The position numbers and the translations under genes were made by a program. From assembly GCA_903939765.1 (NCBI GenBank), contig CAJAIK010000084.1, forward strand, positions 1 to 35,606: 35,606 bases of DNA. The letters run 5' to 3'. The notes under the pieces are model-generated. The model worked only from the letters and a program-made list of their open reading frames with translations. It searched no databases and had not been told where the DNA came from. Source of the stretch: an uncultured Chlorobiaceae bacterium (GTDB lineage: Bacteria; Bacteroidota; Chlorobiia; Chlorobiales; Chlorobiaceae). Shown here one piece after another: positions 7,689-15,815 of this stretch; position 1 is the stretch's first letter; each line of letters opens with the position of its first letter.

Positions 7689-8942
7689 TCATGACAAACG
7701 GCTTTTATTTATAATCACTTGAGGAGAAACAATCGCTACTCTCCGTCTGTTTTTCCTGACTGGCTTTGATAAAACAACGTCATGATTTTTCACTCTGTGA
7801 CCGCGTTTCAGCCCGGCAAGCTGATGACTGTTTGAACTCCCGCGGTATTTCAATCCGGCAACTATAGATCGCTTCGACTTTCCGCTGGCTCTCAACTCGG
7901 CAACTGCATGATGCGTCCCCCTTCTGATGCCTCTCAACTCGACAACGGCATTATGTTGCGACCGCCTGCTGCTTCGGAGTCCGGCAAGCATATTTCTCGT
8001 CGACTTGCGCACTGACGTTGGCCTGCTGTACACTCTCCTGTCAACCCTGTCGACGGATGCTGCAACCGTCGCATTGCCTGAGTCGCCCCGAAATATCCGG
8101 GAGAACCACTCTGCATTTGGCTGAGTTGATGAAAACGCTGTATCAAAAATGTTTGCCGCAACATTCCACCGGTCTGTTTTTGCATTCAGCATCACAAGGA
8201 GAATATCCCGATTATCCTTGATAGCCCTCGCAATCAGACACCCCCCTGCCCTGCAGGTGTAACCGGTTTTGATGCCAACAGCATAGGGATATTTATCGAG
8301 AAGCTTGTTGTGGGTTCTCAGGCAATAGAGCTTGCGGGTCGTCTGCTCCATAAAAACAGCCTCTTCAAGCCTCGCGACCTGATTGAAAACAGGATTTTTC
8401 ACGGCATATTCTGTCAGACGCAAAAGATCCTCTGCGGTAGAGATGTTGCCAGCATAGATACCATTGTCAAAACCTGCCGGATTGGTAAATCTTGAATTTT
8501 TCATGCCGATCCGCTGAGCCCTGTAGTTCATGGCTGCAACAAACGAATCAACATTGCCGGAAAGATGTATGGCTATGGCAAATGCAGCATCATTGCTTGA
8601 ATTAACCAATGCCGCCTTGACCAGATCGATCAGTTTAATTCTATCCCCCTGGTTAAACCCTGCTTTTGAGGGCTCAACCATGGTCGCCTCTTTGGTAATC
8701 ACAACATCCTCTTCAAGCCTTCCGCTTTCAATGGCCATGATGCAGGTGAGTATCTTTGTCAGGCTTGCCGGAGAGACCGCTCTCTCAATATCCTTGGCCA
8801 TCAAGGGTACGGAACGACCTCTCTCCTTGACGATAAATGAGCTTATGGGAACCTCATCTCTTGTCTGCGAGTGCAGGGAGAAGGGTGTTATCGTGGCTGC
8901 TGTGATTACAAAAGCAACAAAAAGCTTAACGTATTGGAACAT
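7689..8942 (-). CDS. D-alanyl-D-alanine carboxypeptidase (PBP5/DacF type) with cationic repeat tail
   Basis: This periplasmic peptidase S11 enzyme trims the terminal D-Ala of peptidoglycan stem peptides. All three active-site motifs are present: SLTK (SxxK) near residue 58, SSN (SxN) near 113 and KTG in GIKTGYT near 222. I choose the ATG at 8940-8942. It starts a signal peptide (MFQYVKLFVAFVITAATITPFS) and is preceded by AAGGAAG. The frame stays open 70 codons upstream, but that part looks non-secretory. Instead of the usual PBP5 C-terminal domain and amphipathic anchor, the last 100 or so residues are Lys/Arg/Ser-rich tandem repeats (see separate entry). The total is 417 residues. Confidence 0.85.
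   Translation of the reverse strand: MFQYVKLFVAFVITAATITPFSLHSQTRDEVPISSFIVKERGRSVPLMAKDIERAVSPASLTKILTCIMAIESGRLEEDVVITKEATMVEPSKAGFNQGDRIKLIDLVKAALVNSSNDAAFAIAIHLSGNVDSFVAAMNYRAQRIGMKNSRFTNPAGFDNGIYAGNISTAEDLLRLTEYAVKNPVFNQVARLEEAVFMEQTTRKLYCLRTHNKLLDKYPYAVGIKTGYTCRAGGCLIARAIKDNRDILLVMLNAKTDRWNVAANIFDTAFSSTQPNAEWFSRIFRGDSGNATVAASVDRVDRRVYSRPTSVRKSTRNMLAGLRSSRRSQHNAVVELRGIRRGTHHAVAELRASGKSKRSIVAGLKYRGSSNSHQLAGLKRGHRVKNHDVVLSKPVRKNRRRVAIVSPQVIINKSRLS
7743..7994 (-). repeat. Degenerate 14-15-residue tandem repeats in the carboxypeptidase tail
   Basis: Five to six units share the core A/V-x-L-A/E-G/L-L-R/K followed by basic and Ser/His residues: NMLAGLRSSRRSQH, AVVELRGIRRGTHH, AVAELRASGKSKRS, IVAGLKYRGSSNSH and LAGLKRGHRVKNHD. 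At DNA level, the core CTCAACTCGGCAAC recurs about every 42-45 nt on the plus strand. A strongly cationic tail could bind peptidoglycan, teichoic-like polymers or LPS; this is an inference. Confidence 0.75.
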
Positions 8943-9152
8943 TGGAAAAAAGAGCTTCCTTGATTTGTTGTATGGCTGTTTCCGGGAGCGAAAAATCGCT
9001 GACATCAGAATTATGTCTGGCATTGGTCTTGTCTGATAAACTATGCTTTTATTATGGCTCTTCGAACTATGAAGGGAAGGAGAAACTGTTTTCCCCTCAT
9101 TGTACATATTTTCAGGACATAAAACGAATTCATGAAATTCATAATTCCCCAT

Positions 9153-9779
9153 TTAACGATTTGATATCGAAAGTTTTATGGCAAGGCCAACAAAAACTGC
9201 GGCAGCAATCCTGTTGACTATTCTCTGTGCAAGGGCTGAGTTGCGGAACCTTTCGCCAACTCCACCCGCAAGAACACTGATAAAACCAAAAACAAGCAGG
9301 GTTGCCATGATAAAAACTGCCCCAAGCAGAAAGAACTGAACCATCATCGAACCCCGACGCGGATCGACAAACTGTGGCAGAAAAGCCATGAAAAAGAATG
9401 AAACTTTGGGATTGGTCAAATTCATGACAATCCCCCGCCGGTAAAGACGACCTCTGGAAAGAGAGGGTAGACGATCCGTCTCACTGGTTGAAACGCCTGC
9501 CCTGATAGCCTGCCACGCAAGGTAAAGAAGATATACAGCACCCGAAAGCTTCAGGATCGTAAACGCAAGCGCCGAAGAGTGGACGATGGCAGCAAGACCC
9601 AAGGCAACGGCGACCGTATGACCAATAAGCCCTGTAGCAAGACCGAGTGTTACAAAAATACCCGCCATCCGTCCATTCTGGGTCGATTGAGCCAAAACAA
9701 AAAGATTGTCGGGGCCGGGAGAGAGAGCAAGAAGAGCTGATGTTGTAAAAAACGCCATCAGCAACGGAGTGTTGATCAT
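9153..9779 (-). CDS. LysE/RhtB-family amino-acid exporter
   Basis: This inner-membrane protein of about 208 residues has six predicted hydrophobic segments. The N-terminal ALSPGPDNLFVLAQS is the LysE/RhtB signature, and MNLTNPKVSFFFMAFLPQF is the second conserved block. Members export amino acids or derivatives (lysine, threonine, homoserine lactone) using the proton gradient; the substrate here cannot be deduced. I choose the ATG at 9777-9779, with GAAAGAG upstream. This gives the family's usual length, while the frame extends 20 codons further without support. It lies between a small membrane protein and the carboxypeptidase, all on the minus strand. Confidence 0.87.
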   Translation of the reverse strand: MINTPLLMAFFTTSALLALSPGPDNLFVLAQSTQNGRMAGIFVTLGLATGLIGHTVAVALGLAAIVHSSALAFTILKLSGAVYLLYLAWQAIRAGVSTSETDRLPSLSRGRLYRRGIVMNLTNPKVSFFFMAFLPQFVDPRRGSMMVQFFLLGAVFIMATLLVFGFISVLAGGVGERFRNSALAQRIVNRIAAAVFVGLAIKLSISNR

Positions 9780-9835
9780 AAAGCTCTTTCGTTTTTGATA
9801 GAAGATGTACAATAACGCATCAAACTTTTGCACCC

Positions 9836-10300
9836 TCACGCGGGCTTGGTTGTCTGCCGTGACTGGGAAGAAAGTTTGCCGCCATAATGGCCGAGCAGCG
9901 TCACAACTGGCAACATGGAAAAAAGAAGCGCCAGATAGAGCCAGTGTTCAATACCTTGATGGCTCATCACATCAGGAATAGTGAGCCGGAGAACAACCGC
10001 AGAGGCACACAAAAGAAAAAGCAGAACCGAGAGCCTTATTTTTTTTATGAAAATTGGCGCTTTGGCTGCACGATATTTCTTTTTCCAATCATGAATGCCT
10101 GAAAAAAAGGAGACCGGAATGGCAAGCATGACGATAACAATCAAGTGTTCAACGGTATGTTCAAAATAAATGTTCCCGGTTGAAATGGTCAAGAGCAGAT
10201 AGAGTACTCCCACTGGAATAAGCCCGTTACTGAAGTGGGCTGCAATGGCGTGAAAGAGAAAGGTCTTTTTCATTTCATTGAATAAACGACGACCAACCAT
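9836..10300 (-). CDS. Small four-helix membrane protein, function unknown
   Basis: This protein of about 154 residues has four hydrophobic segments: HFSNGLIPVGVLYLLLTI, HTVEHLIVIVMLAIPVSFF, LSVLLFLLCASAVVLRL and WLYLALLFSMLPVVTLLGH. Several membrane-facing histidines (FHAIAAHF, EHTVEHL, GIEHW, LGHYGG) recall DUF2231- or cytochrome-b561-like haem or metal proteins. I cannot confirm a family. The start is set at the ATG at 10298-10300, which has AAGGGGAG about 9 nt upstream. Its stop lies 57 bp before the LysE start on the same strand, so cotranscription is likely. Confidence 0.7.
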   Translation of the reverse strand: MVGRRLFNEMKKTFLFHAIAAHFSNGLIPVGVLYLLLTISTGNIYFEHTVEHLIVIVMLAIPVSFFSGIHDWKKKYRAAKAPIFIKKIRLSVLLFLLCASAVVLRLTIPDVMSHQGIEHWLYLALLFSMLPVVTLLGHYGGKLSSQSRQTTKPA

Positions 10301-10435
10301 AAGAGATATCTCCCCTTTACGATGATGATGTGCCAACAAGAGAGGATTTTCCCGGATATTAAAAACGTAAGATCAAATCCTTACCTACAGTTTAAAAAAA
10401 TTCTTCAGGATATTATGCGATAACAGTGCACTTTT

Positions 10436-11515
10436 ATGGCCGATGATTCATTTCTTCAGTTTTACCTGTTATTTTCCAAGCTGTCAGCATTTCTCAAACC
10501 AAAGTCTGTACGTGTGAGTGATTTTCATCCCATCAAAAGCTCAAAGCCTCATCAGCAGGATCATGGAGAGTTCACGACACCCTTGAGTGTCCGGAAACTG
10601 GTTCATGGCCGGCCTATGCCGGTTGAGAACATCTCCAAACTTGCGCTGATCATCCGCTTCCTTAAACCGGTCACCTGGATTCCGGTGATGTGGAGCTTTA
10701 TCTGCGGAGCGGTGGCAAGCGGCAGTTTTGGATGGAGGGAGGTTGCTGGCATGAAATTTTTTCTCGCCATGCTGCTGACCGGCCCCCTGGCAAGTGGAAC
10801 CTGCCAGATGCTCAACGACTATTTTGACCGGGATCTCGATGAAATCAACGAACCGAACCGCCCCATTCCCGGCGGAGCCATCTCGCTCAAAAATGCCACC
10901 ATCCTGATTGCTCTCTGGTCGATTCTTTCCGTTATCACCGGCTATCTGATTCATCCGCTTATCGGCTTTTACGTTGTCATCGGCATTGTCAATGCGCACC
11001 TCTACAGCGCAAACCCCATCAAACTCAAAAAAAGGCTCTGGGCGGGCAATATCATTGTTGCCGTCTCCTACCTCATCATACCGTGGATAGCCGGAGAGAT
11101 TGCCTATCATCCCGCCTTTACCCTCTCATCGCTTCAGCCTTCGCTGATTGTCGCCGCGCTTTTCACCCTCTCCAGCACCGGCACCATGACCATCAACGAC
11201 TTCAAATCAATCGAAGGTGACCGGCAAGTCGGCATCAGAACCCTTCCTGTTGCCTTCGGGGAAACCAAAGCCGCACTGCTTGCCGCCGTGCTCATCAATC
11301 TTGGTCAGCTCCTTGCATCAAGCTACCTCTTCATAATCGGCCAGAGCACGTATGGCATCATTGTCGGTGCCCTCGTCATTCCGCAATTTTTTCTGCAGTT
11401 TGCCCTGGTGAAATCACCAGCAACGATGGACGTCCGCTATAACGCCATTGCGCAAAACTTTCTGGTTGCTGGAATGCTGGTCTGCGCCTTTGCCATCAGA
11501 GCCGCAAGGCCATGA
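10436..11515 (+). CDS. bchG: (Bacterio)chlorophyll synthase, UbiA prenyltransferase family
   Basis: This integral-membrane prenyltransferase esterifies (bacterio)chlorophyllide with geranylgeranyl/phytyl (or farnesyl) diphosphate. The first Asp-rich motif NDYFDRDLDEINEPNRPIPGG is diagnostic of the ChlG/BchG branch. The second, NDFKSIEGDRQVG, and the N-terminal KPVTWIPVMWSFICGA agree with that. About eight hydrophobic helices follow a soluble N-terminal extension of some 70 residues that is longer than typical. Green sulfur bacteria carry three paralogues (BchG for BChl a, BchK for BChl c/d/e, ChlG for Chl a). Sequence inspection alone does not say which this is, so the symbol is provisional. 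It strongly supports a phototrophic Chlorobi host. Confidence 0.85.
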   Translation: MADDSFLQFYLLFSKLSAFLKPKSVRVSDFHPIKSSKPHQQDHGEFTTPLSVRKLVHGRPMPVENISKLALIIRFLKPVTWIPVMWSFICGAVASGSFGWREVAGMKFFLAMLLTGPLASGTCQMLNDYFDRDLDEINEPNRPIPGGAISLKNATILIALWSILSVITGYLIHPLIGFYVVIGIVNAHLYSANPIKLKKRLWAGNIIVAVSYLIIPWIAGEIAYHPAFTLSSLQPSLIVAALFTLSSTGTMTINDFKSIEGDRQVGIRTLPVAFGETKAALLAAVLINLGQLLASSYLFIIGQSTYGIIVGALVIPQFFLQFALVKSPATMDVRYNAIAQNFLVAGMLVCAFAIRAARP

Positions 11516-11571
11516 GATTCAGTTACAAAAAAAATCAAGCACTTTTCAGGAAATAATCCTCTTTACTTCTT

Positions 11572-12216
11572 ATGCGCTTCTGCTACCAGCCTGAAATATC
11601 GGTGATATTACCCACCTTCAACCGGTCACCACTTTTGATGAATGCGGTTCAGAGCGTCATGAATCAAGATTTTGAAAACTGGGAGCTTCTCATTGTTGAT
11701 GACGGAAGTAGTGATAATACATTTGAAATAATTAATCCCTTGCTCCACAAGCATGAGAATATCAGATACCTGAAACACGGAAACAAAAAGCTCAATATGA
11801 GCAGAAATGCGGGTATTCAGGCATCATTTGGCAAGTACGTCACCTTTATCGACAGTGATGACCAATATCTCCGTAATCACTTGTCAAGCCGATACCTCTA
11901 CATGCAGGAAAATCAGGATATCGACATAATCGTTGGAGGTGTATTTACCGATCATGATATTTTTGTAAGGGATTGCTATGATTTAAAACAGTTGATAAAC
12001 GTTCAGGATTGCGTTGTTGGCGCAACACTTTTTGGCAAAAGAACTTCGTTTATTGCGTTGGAAGGTTTTAAAAATCTTGATTACGCCAGCGAAACTGAAC
12101 TATGGAAAAGAGCGGAATCAATTTTTAACATCAAAAAAATTCAGGACCCCAAAACGTACATTTACATCTCAACCGAAGGCAGCATTACGAATAAGATGCT
12201 TGAAACAAACAAATGA
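11572..12216 (+). CDS. Family 2 glycosyltransferase
   Basis: This 214-residue GT-A fold protein has the N-terminal nucleotide-sugar-binding block ISVILPTFNRSPLL (residues 9-22) and LLIVDDGSSDNT (39-50). The acidic DSDD motif at 94-97 coordinates the divalent metal. At 214 residues it is the catalytic core with little C-terminal extension and no membrane segment. The acceptor, perhaps a cell-surface polysaccharide, cannot be inferred. It follows the chlorophyll synthase by 57 bp but is AT-richer than its neighbours, which could indicate a separate origin. No strong ribosome-binding site precedes the ATG. Confidence 0.82.
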   Translation: MRFCYQPEISVILPTFNRSPLLMNAVQSVMNQDFENWELLIVDDGSSDNTFEIINPLLHKHENIRYLKHGNKKLNMSRNAGIQASFGKYVTFIDSDDQYLRNHLSSRYLYMQENQDIDIIVGGVFTDHDIFVRDCYDLKQLINVQDCVVGATLFGKRTSFIALEGFKNLDYASETELWKRAESIFNIKKIQDPKTYIYISTEGSITNKMLETNK

Positions 12217-12271
12217 ATAACGGAAAGCTCATGAAAAATAAATTTTGTTCATACCCGAAACCCTGCACACC

Positions 12272-12811
12272 ATGATCTCATCCGTAACCGTCTATTGCAG
12301 TTCAAGCAACATGGCGCCCCGCGACTATTTCAGTGCCGCCGCCGATCTTGGTCGTGAATTTGCGGAAAGGGGTATCGGACTGGTCTTTGGCGGCGGTCGG
12401 GTCGGACTGATGGGCAGCATTGCCGATGCCGTTATGGAAAACGGAGGAACGGTCAGAGGAGTCATTCCACGATTTCTTGAAGAGCGGGAGGTCGCCCATT
12501 ACGGCCTGAGTGAACTGCTTGTGGTTGAAACCATGCACGAACGAAAAATGAAACTTGCCGAATGGGGAGAGGCCTATCTTGTTCTTCCCGGCGGATTCGG
12601 TACCCTCGATGAGCTGATTGAAGTGATCACCTGGAAACATCTTGGCCACCATCACAAACCCATCATACTGCTCAACCTCAACGGCTTCTGGAACCCGCTG
12701 CTCCTCTTTTTTGAGCGTATTGCCGCCGAAAATATGGTAAGCGAAGAACACGGCAAATACTACTCGGTCTGCGACACCATTCCGGAAGTGTTCAGGATTT
12801 TGCAGGGATAG
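12272..12811 (+). CDS. LOG family protein (cytokinin riboside 5'-monophosphate phosphoribohydrolase type)
   Basis: This protein of about 179 residues has GLVFGGGRVGLMG near residue 38 and the LOG signature PGGFGTLDELIEVITW near 106-121, with catalytic Arg/Glu contributions. Enzymes of this family hydrolyse nucleoside 5'-monophosphates to base plus ribose 5-phosphate. In bacteria the physiological substrate is usually uncertain (AMP or cytokinin nucleotides). I use the ATG at 12272 because MISSVTVYCSSSN is the conserved first strand; nine upstream in-frame codons are unlikely to be used. It stands alone, converging on msrA. Confidence 0.88.
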   Translation: MISSVTVYCSSSNMAPRDYFSAAADLGREFAERGIGLVFGGGRVGLMGSIADAVMENGGTVRGVIPRFLEEREVAHYGLSELLVVETMHERKMKLAEWGEAYLVLPGGFGTLDELIEVITWKHLGHHHKPIILLNLNGFWNPLLLFFERIAAENMVSEEHGKYYSVCDTIPEVFRILQG

Positions 12812-12883
12812 TCGAGCCTCGGCAAAGCAGACTCTCTCTGAAAAAGAGGCCGTATCGCAACAGGTTGTTGCTCAGGCTTCCCT

Positions 12884-13480
12884 CTAAAACCGCTTCTGAT
12901 AGATATGGCAGTAGGGCTGATGACCGTTCCGTTCGTAATAGTCCTGATGGTACTCCTCCGCGACCCAGAAGGGCCCGGCTTTTTCAAGAGTGGTCACAAC
13001 CTTGTATCCTTTTGCCTTCAGCTCGCCGATAAGCTTTTCGGCCACCTTCTTCTGCTCATCATCGGTATAAAAAACAGCAGACCGGTACTGCGTACCAATA
13101 TCAGGCCCCTGCCGGTTAAGTTCGGTCGGGTCGTGAATCTCAAAAAAGAGTTTTGCAAGCGTTTCATAGCTGACCTGTACCGGATCGAACTCAACCTCTA
13201 CCGCTTCAGCATGTCCGGTTTTCCCGGTGCAAACCTGTTTGTAGGTCGGATGGTCTATCATCCCGCCCGTATACCCCGATTTGGCTGAAAGCACACCTTC
13301 CAATCTATTGAAATGGTACTCAACACCCCAGAAGCATCCTCCAGCAAAAATCGCCTTTTGCGTCACGATACTCATACTATTCTTTTTTTGAAGAGTTGGA
13401 AGAGAATTCCCCGTCATGGACGACGGGCCCTTGCCCGCACATCCGCAGAAAAAAAGAAGCTGTATGAGGAAAAAAGCCAT
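12884..13480 (-). CDS. msrA: Peptide-methionine (S)-S-oxide reductase, putative lipoprotein
   Basis: MsrA repairs S-sulfoxides of methionine in oxidised proteins. The catalytic GGCFWG motif is present in IFAGGCFWGVEYHF. The conserved substrate-pocket segments GYTGG, GHAEAVEVEFDP and GTQYRSAVFY follow, and the protein ends HIYQKRF. Started at the ATG at 13478-13480 (GGAG 4 nt upstream), it begins MAFFLIQLLFFCGCAGKG. That is a short hydrophobic signal with a lipobox-like FCGC, suggesting export and lipidation. A GTG 18 codons upstream is an alternative. No MsrB domain is fused. An exported MsrA would protect the envelope in an organism that meets oxygen only occasionally; this is an inference. 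Confidence 0.88.
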   Translation of the reverse strand: MAFFLIQLLFFCGCAGKGPSSMTGNSLPTLQKKNSMSIVTQKAIFAGGCFWGVEYHFNRLEGVLSAKSGYTGGMIDHPTYKQVCTGKTGHAEAVEVEFDPVQVSYETLAKLFFEIHDPTELNRQGPDIGTQYRSAVFYTDDEQKKVAEKLIGELKAKGYKVVTTLEKAGPFWVAEEYHQDYYERNGHQPYCHIYQKRF

Positions 13481-13540
13481 AAAGCTCCACAACGGCCCCC
13501 CTGAAGCACGTTTCACGATCCTGGCAGCCAGCACGTCAGT

Positions 13541-13741
13541 TCAGTCGACCGGCGGCATTTCCGAAGGATTGGGGCGCTTCGGAGGTGGGGCCAAAGCACC
13601 TACCGTTTTGGCAACAACCGTGCCTGCGGCAAAAAGACCAATTCCAACCACGGCAATACCGGTCAGACCGTGAAGAATGGGCACCGCGATCGGTGCAAGA
13701 AGAACTGCTGGGGCGGCTACGCCAATTGCTTGTTTAATCAT
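13541..13741 (-). CDS. Small hydrophobic protein, unknown function
   Basis: This 66-residue protein has one long or two short hydrophobic stretches (VAAPAVLLAPIAVPILHGLTG and IAVVGIGLFAAGTVVAKTVG) and a proline-rich C-terminus (APPPKRPNPSEMPP). The ATG at 13739-13741 has AGGGA 3 nt upstream. It lies 60 bp upstream of msrA on the same strand. I recognise no family; it could be a small inner-membrane protein. Confidence 0.6.
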   Translation of the reverse strand: MIKQAIGVAAPAVLLAPIAVPILHGLTGIAVVGIGLFAAGTVVAKTVGALAPPPKRPNPSEMPPVD

Positions 13742-13908
13742 CGTTCCCTGAATATTAAAGATCTGCGCTATTTATCTTTCAATTTAACAAATCACCTGTT
13801 TCAAAAAAAGGAGGCCGGGCAAATCATTTTCCCCGATCCAGAAAAAAAAACGGGCACAAGCGTTGCAAAACTGGCTCGTAACTCCTATACTGTGGCTGAC
13901 TTGTTTAC

Positions 13909-13982
13909 GGACAATTAGCTCAGTTGGTTAGAGCGTTCGCCTCACACGCGAGAGGTCAAAGGTTCGAGTCCTTTATTGTCCA
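13909..13982 (+). tRNA. tRNA-Val (CAC)
   Basis: A full cloverleaf is visible. The acceptor GGACAAT pairs with ATTGTCC, the D arm reads AGCTCAGTTGGTTAGAGC, and the anticodon stem TCGC/GCGA encloses the loop CTCACAC with anticodon CAC. The T arm AAAGGTTCGAGTCCTTT has the TTCGAGT loop. The discriminator is A at 13982. The genomic sequence continues CCC, so the 3'-CCA is not fully encoded. There is no truncated copy nearby, and the prophage starts about 0.9 kb away, so this tRNA is not its attachment site. Confidence 0.95.
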
Positions 13983-14061
13983 CCCTGCTGTTTTATAACC
14001 ACTTGCCGCTGCACGACTCCACACAGAAAACAGCCTCCGCACAAATACCGATACCATCACC

Positions 14062-14820
14062 TCAAAACTCCTCGATATACAGCTCCCCCGGTTCATCCGG
14101 TTGATGCCGCGTGTATCCGAAATCATGCAGCCACTCCGATACATGAGCAACCATCTCAGGCTTGCCAGAGACAAAAAAGTTAGTCCGCTCAGGATCGGGC
14201 GAGATATTGAACTCATTCTGCAAAACATCATTTCTTAACAGATCCTCAATACATAACTTGTAACCATCCCAACGATCGTCAGCATCAGTAAGTGTTGGTA
14301 CATAAAAAAAGTTGGCAAAGCTCTTTTCCAGAAAGGTTAATTCGCTGTAATATCCAAGATCCCAGCGATGAGCCGCACCCTGTATCACCACCATTTTGCT
14401 TTCGGGCCGTTCAACAATATGTGAACGCAAAAAACTGATATAAGGGGCAATCCCTGTCCCTGTTGCAACCATGACAATATCACTGCCGTCAGGTGTTTCA
14501 TCAAGACGGAAAATACCCGTGATCTTGGTACCCACGTAAAGCCGGTCACCAACATTGAGGTTGAAAAGCCTCGAAGTCAACTGACCGGATTTGACCTGTG
14601 AAATGTAGAACTCAAGCTGACTGGTCTCGGTCTTGGCTGAGGCGATGGAGTAAGGCCGCTTGATAAGCTGCTCCTCCCCGGCGGGAATATGCTCCGGCTC
14701 TGAATTGGAAGAGCGCTTCTCGAATCCATAAAGACCAAGCAGCAAACTCTGTCCCGCTTCAAACTCCTCCCGTGCCTCATCGGTATCAAGCCGGAAAATC
14801 ATCAAATCCGGAGTGATCAT
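14062..14820 (-). CDS. Ferredoxin/flavodoxin-NADP+ reductase (Fpr-like)
   Basis: This 252-residue flavoprotein of the plant-type FNR superfamily has an N-terminal FAD barrel with the RPYSIASA motif (RxYS; FAD isoalloxazine binding). The NADP domain has MVATGTGIAPYISFLRS (the GTGxAP motif). The C-terminus ends in the aromatic-containing YIEEF. Such enzymes exchange electrons between NADPH and ferredoxin or flavodoxin. The better-known green sulfur FNR is thioredoxin-reductase-like, so this would be a second type; its direction in vivo is unclear. It is the last host gene before the prophage. The insertion lies at least 60 bp upstream of its start, possibly within its promoter region. Confidence 0.83.
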   Translation of the reverse strand: MITPDLMIFRLDTDEAREEFEAGQSLLLGLYGFEKRSSNSEPEHIPAGEEQLIKRPYSIASAKTETSQLEFYISQVKSGQLTSRLFNLNVGDRLYVGTKITGIFRLDETPDGSDIVMVATGTGIAPYISFLRSHIVERPESKMVVIQGAAHRWDLGYYSELTFLEKSFANFFYVPTLTDADDRWDGYKLCIEDLLRNDVLQNEFNISPDPERTNFFVSGKPEMVAHVSEWLHDFGYTRHQPDEPGELYIEEF

Positions 14821-14886
14821 AATTTTACCGACGACCGTTATAAAGGAACCGGAAGTTTGGGGAATATTGGTTTTGGGTGATGGGCT

Positions 14887-15002
14887 TGTATCTCTTTAAT
14901 AAATAATACGATAGAAAAGAAAGAGAGAAAAAGCTTTGTTGCGAAATTTGCCGGTTTTTTTCCGGTTACTTCGGGTTTTTGACAGGGAGTTTGCGAAATT
15001 TG
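14887..15002 (+). other. Prophage left end with MuA-binding-site-like repeats
   Basis: The 12-mer TTGCGAAATTTG occurs twice in direct orientation (14939-14950 and 14991-15002), 52 bp apart. A weaker ATACGATAG is at 14907-14915. The core RCGAAA agrees with the known Mu A-protein end-site consensus as I recall it. The second copy ends 11 bp before the repressor stop codon. By analogy these would be L1-L3 sites; this is inferred from similarity and position. Confidence 0.55.
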
Positions 15003-15012
15003 GGGCGGAAGT

Positions 15013-15765
15013 TCAGTAAACTTGCCGGATTATGTAGAGGATGGTGCCGAGAATTTTGACGTCGTCGGTTTCTTTGAGTAGCAAGGAGTCGTAATGGCTG
15101 TTTTCGGGTGAGAGGATGACGGCTCCTTTTTGAATGAGGATGCGTTTTACTGTTTGGGCTCCGTTGATGCTTGCTATGACGATGCAGCGGTGTTTTACGG
15201 GTGCTTTGTTGTCTGCTATGAGGATGTCTCCGGTTTCGATCCCTGCCCCTATCATACTGTCGCCGTTTGCGCGTACTGCCCAGGTGCTTTCGGGGTGGCG
15301 CGTGATCTCTTTGGGGACGGTAATGTATTTTTCGATGTCAGACGTTGCGCTACACGGGTCGCCAGCGGCTACGGCGTGCATAAACAGCGGTATCTGAATG
15401 GTTTCGCTACCTTTCTCCCTTTTCTTTGCGTCTATTTCAAGGGTTTCAACCCGCTTTAAAACGTCGTTTAAACGGTCGTTTTGTGGCTGTTGAACGGGCG
15501 TTTCGTCCTGCTTTTTATCGTTTTCCTCTTCTTTACCACCATCCTGCGTTGCATACATCTCCCCTTCGCCGCTTTTTGCCCATTCAGGGTTTAAGCCGTA
15601 GCAAATCAAATTGATTATAACTCTACTTGGGTCTGATTTCCCGGTCAAATACCTGTTTATGTTTTGCTGATGAATGCCTAAAACATTTGCAAGATAGGTT
15701 TTACTCCATCCTTTGGAATCAGCAAAAGCCTTGATCCTTGCCCCTATTTCAGCGTTTTCAGTCAA
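15013..15765 (-). CDS. Prophage repressor: HTH plus LexA/S24-type autoprotease
   Basis: In this 250-residue protein, residues 5-66 form an HTH_3/CI-type DNA-binding domain (SKTYLANVLGIHQQNINRYLTGK). Residues 70-120 are a charged linker. Residues 124-250 are a peptidase S24 domain with a cleavable Ala134-Gly135, nucleophile Ser170 in GDSM and general-base Lys207. The Ser-Lys spacing of 37 equals that in LexA. It should hold lysogeny and be inactivated through RecA-stimulated self-cleavage. That differs from Mu itself, whose repressor is ClpXP-regulated. The start is TTG (15763-15765), with AGGGTG 6 nt upstream. It sits at the left end on the minus strand, opposite to A and B. Confidence 0.88.
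   Translation of the reverse strand: MTENAEIGARIKAFADSKGWSKTYLANVLGIHQQNINRYLTGKSDPSRVIINLICYGLNPEWAKSGEGEMYATQDGGKEEENDKKQDETPVQQPQNDRLNDVLKRVETLEIDAKKREKGSETIQIPLFMHAVAAGDPCSATSDIEKYITVPKEITRHPESTWAVRANGDSMIGAGIETGDILIADNKAPVKHRCIVIASINGAQTVKRILIQKGAVILSPENSHYDSLLLKETDDVKILGTILYIIRQVY
15601..15618. promoter_or_regulatory. Operator-like palindrome inside the repressor gene
   Basis: AATCAA-A-TTGATT (centre 15610) is a perfect 6-bp inverted repeat with a 1-nt centre, inside the 5' part of the repressor coding sequence. It matches the promoter-proximal operators. It lies 189 bp from the next site, compatible with DNA looping or autoregulation. Confidence 0.5.
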
Positions 15766-15791
15766 TTATGCACCCTGCCGGTTTATTTGTT

Positions 15792-15806
15792 AAATCAAAT
15801 TGAGCT
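15792..15806. promoter_or_regulatory. Operator-like site, upstream copy
   Basis: AAATCAAATTGAGC (centre 15799) has one full half-site and one degraded half-site of the palindrome found at 15824-15840. The centre-to-centre distance is 33 bp, about three helical turns. It lies between the two divergent genes. Confidence 0.5.
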
Positions 15807-15815
15807 GATTTTTAT

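Noticed and set aside
13909-13982. tRNA-Val as an integration (att) site for the prophage
   Set aside because: Mu-like phages transpose without tRNA targets. There is no repeated tRNA 3' end at the prophage boundary and about 0.9 kb lies between.
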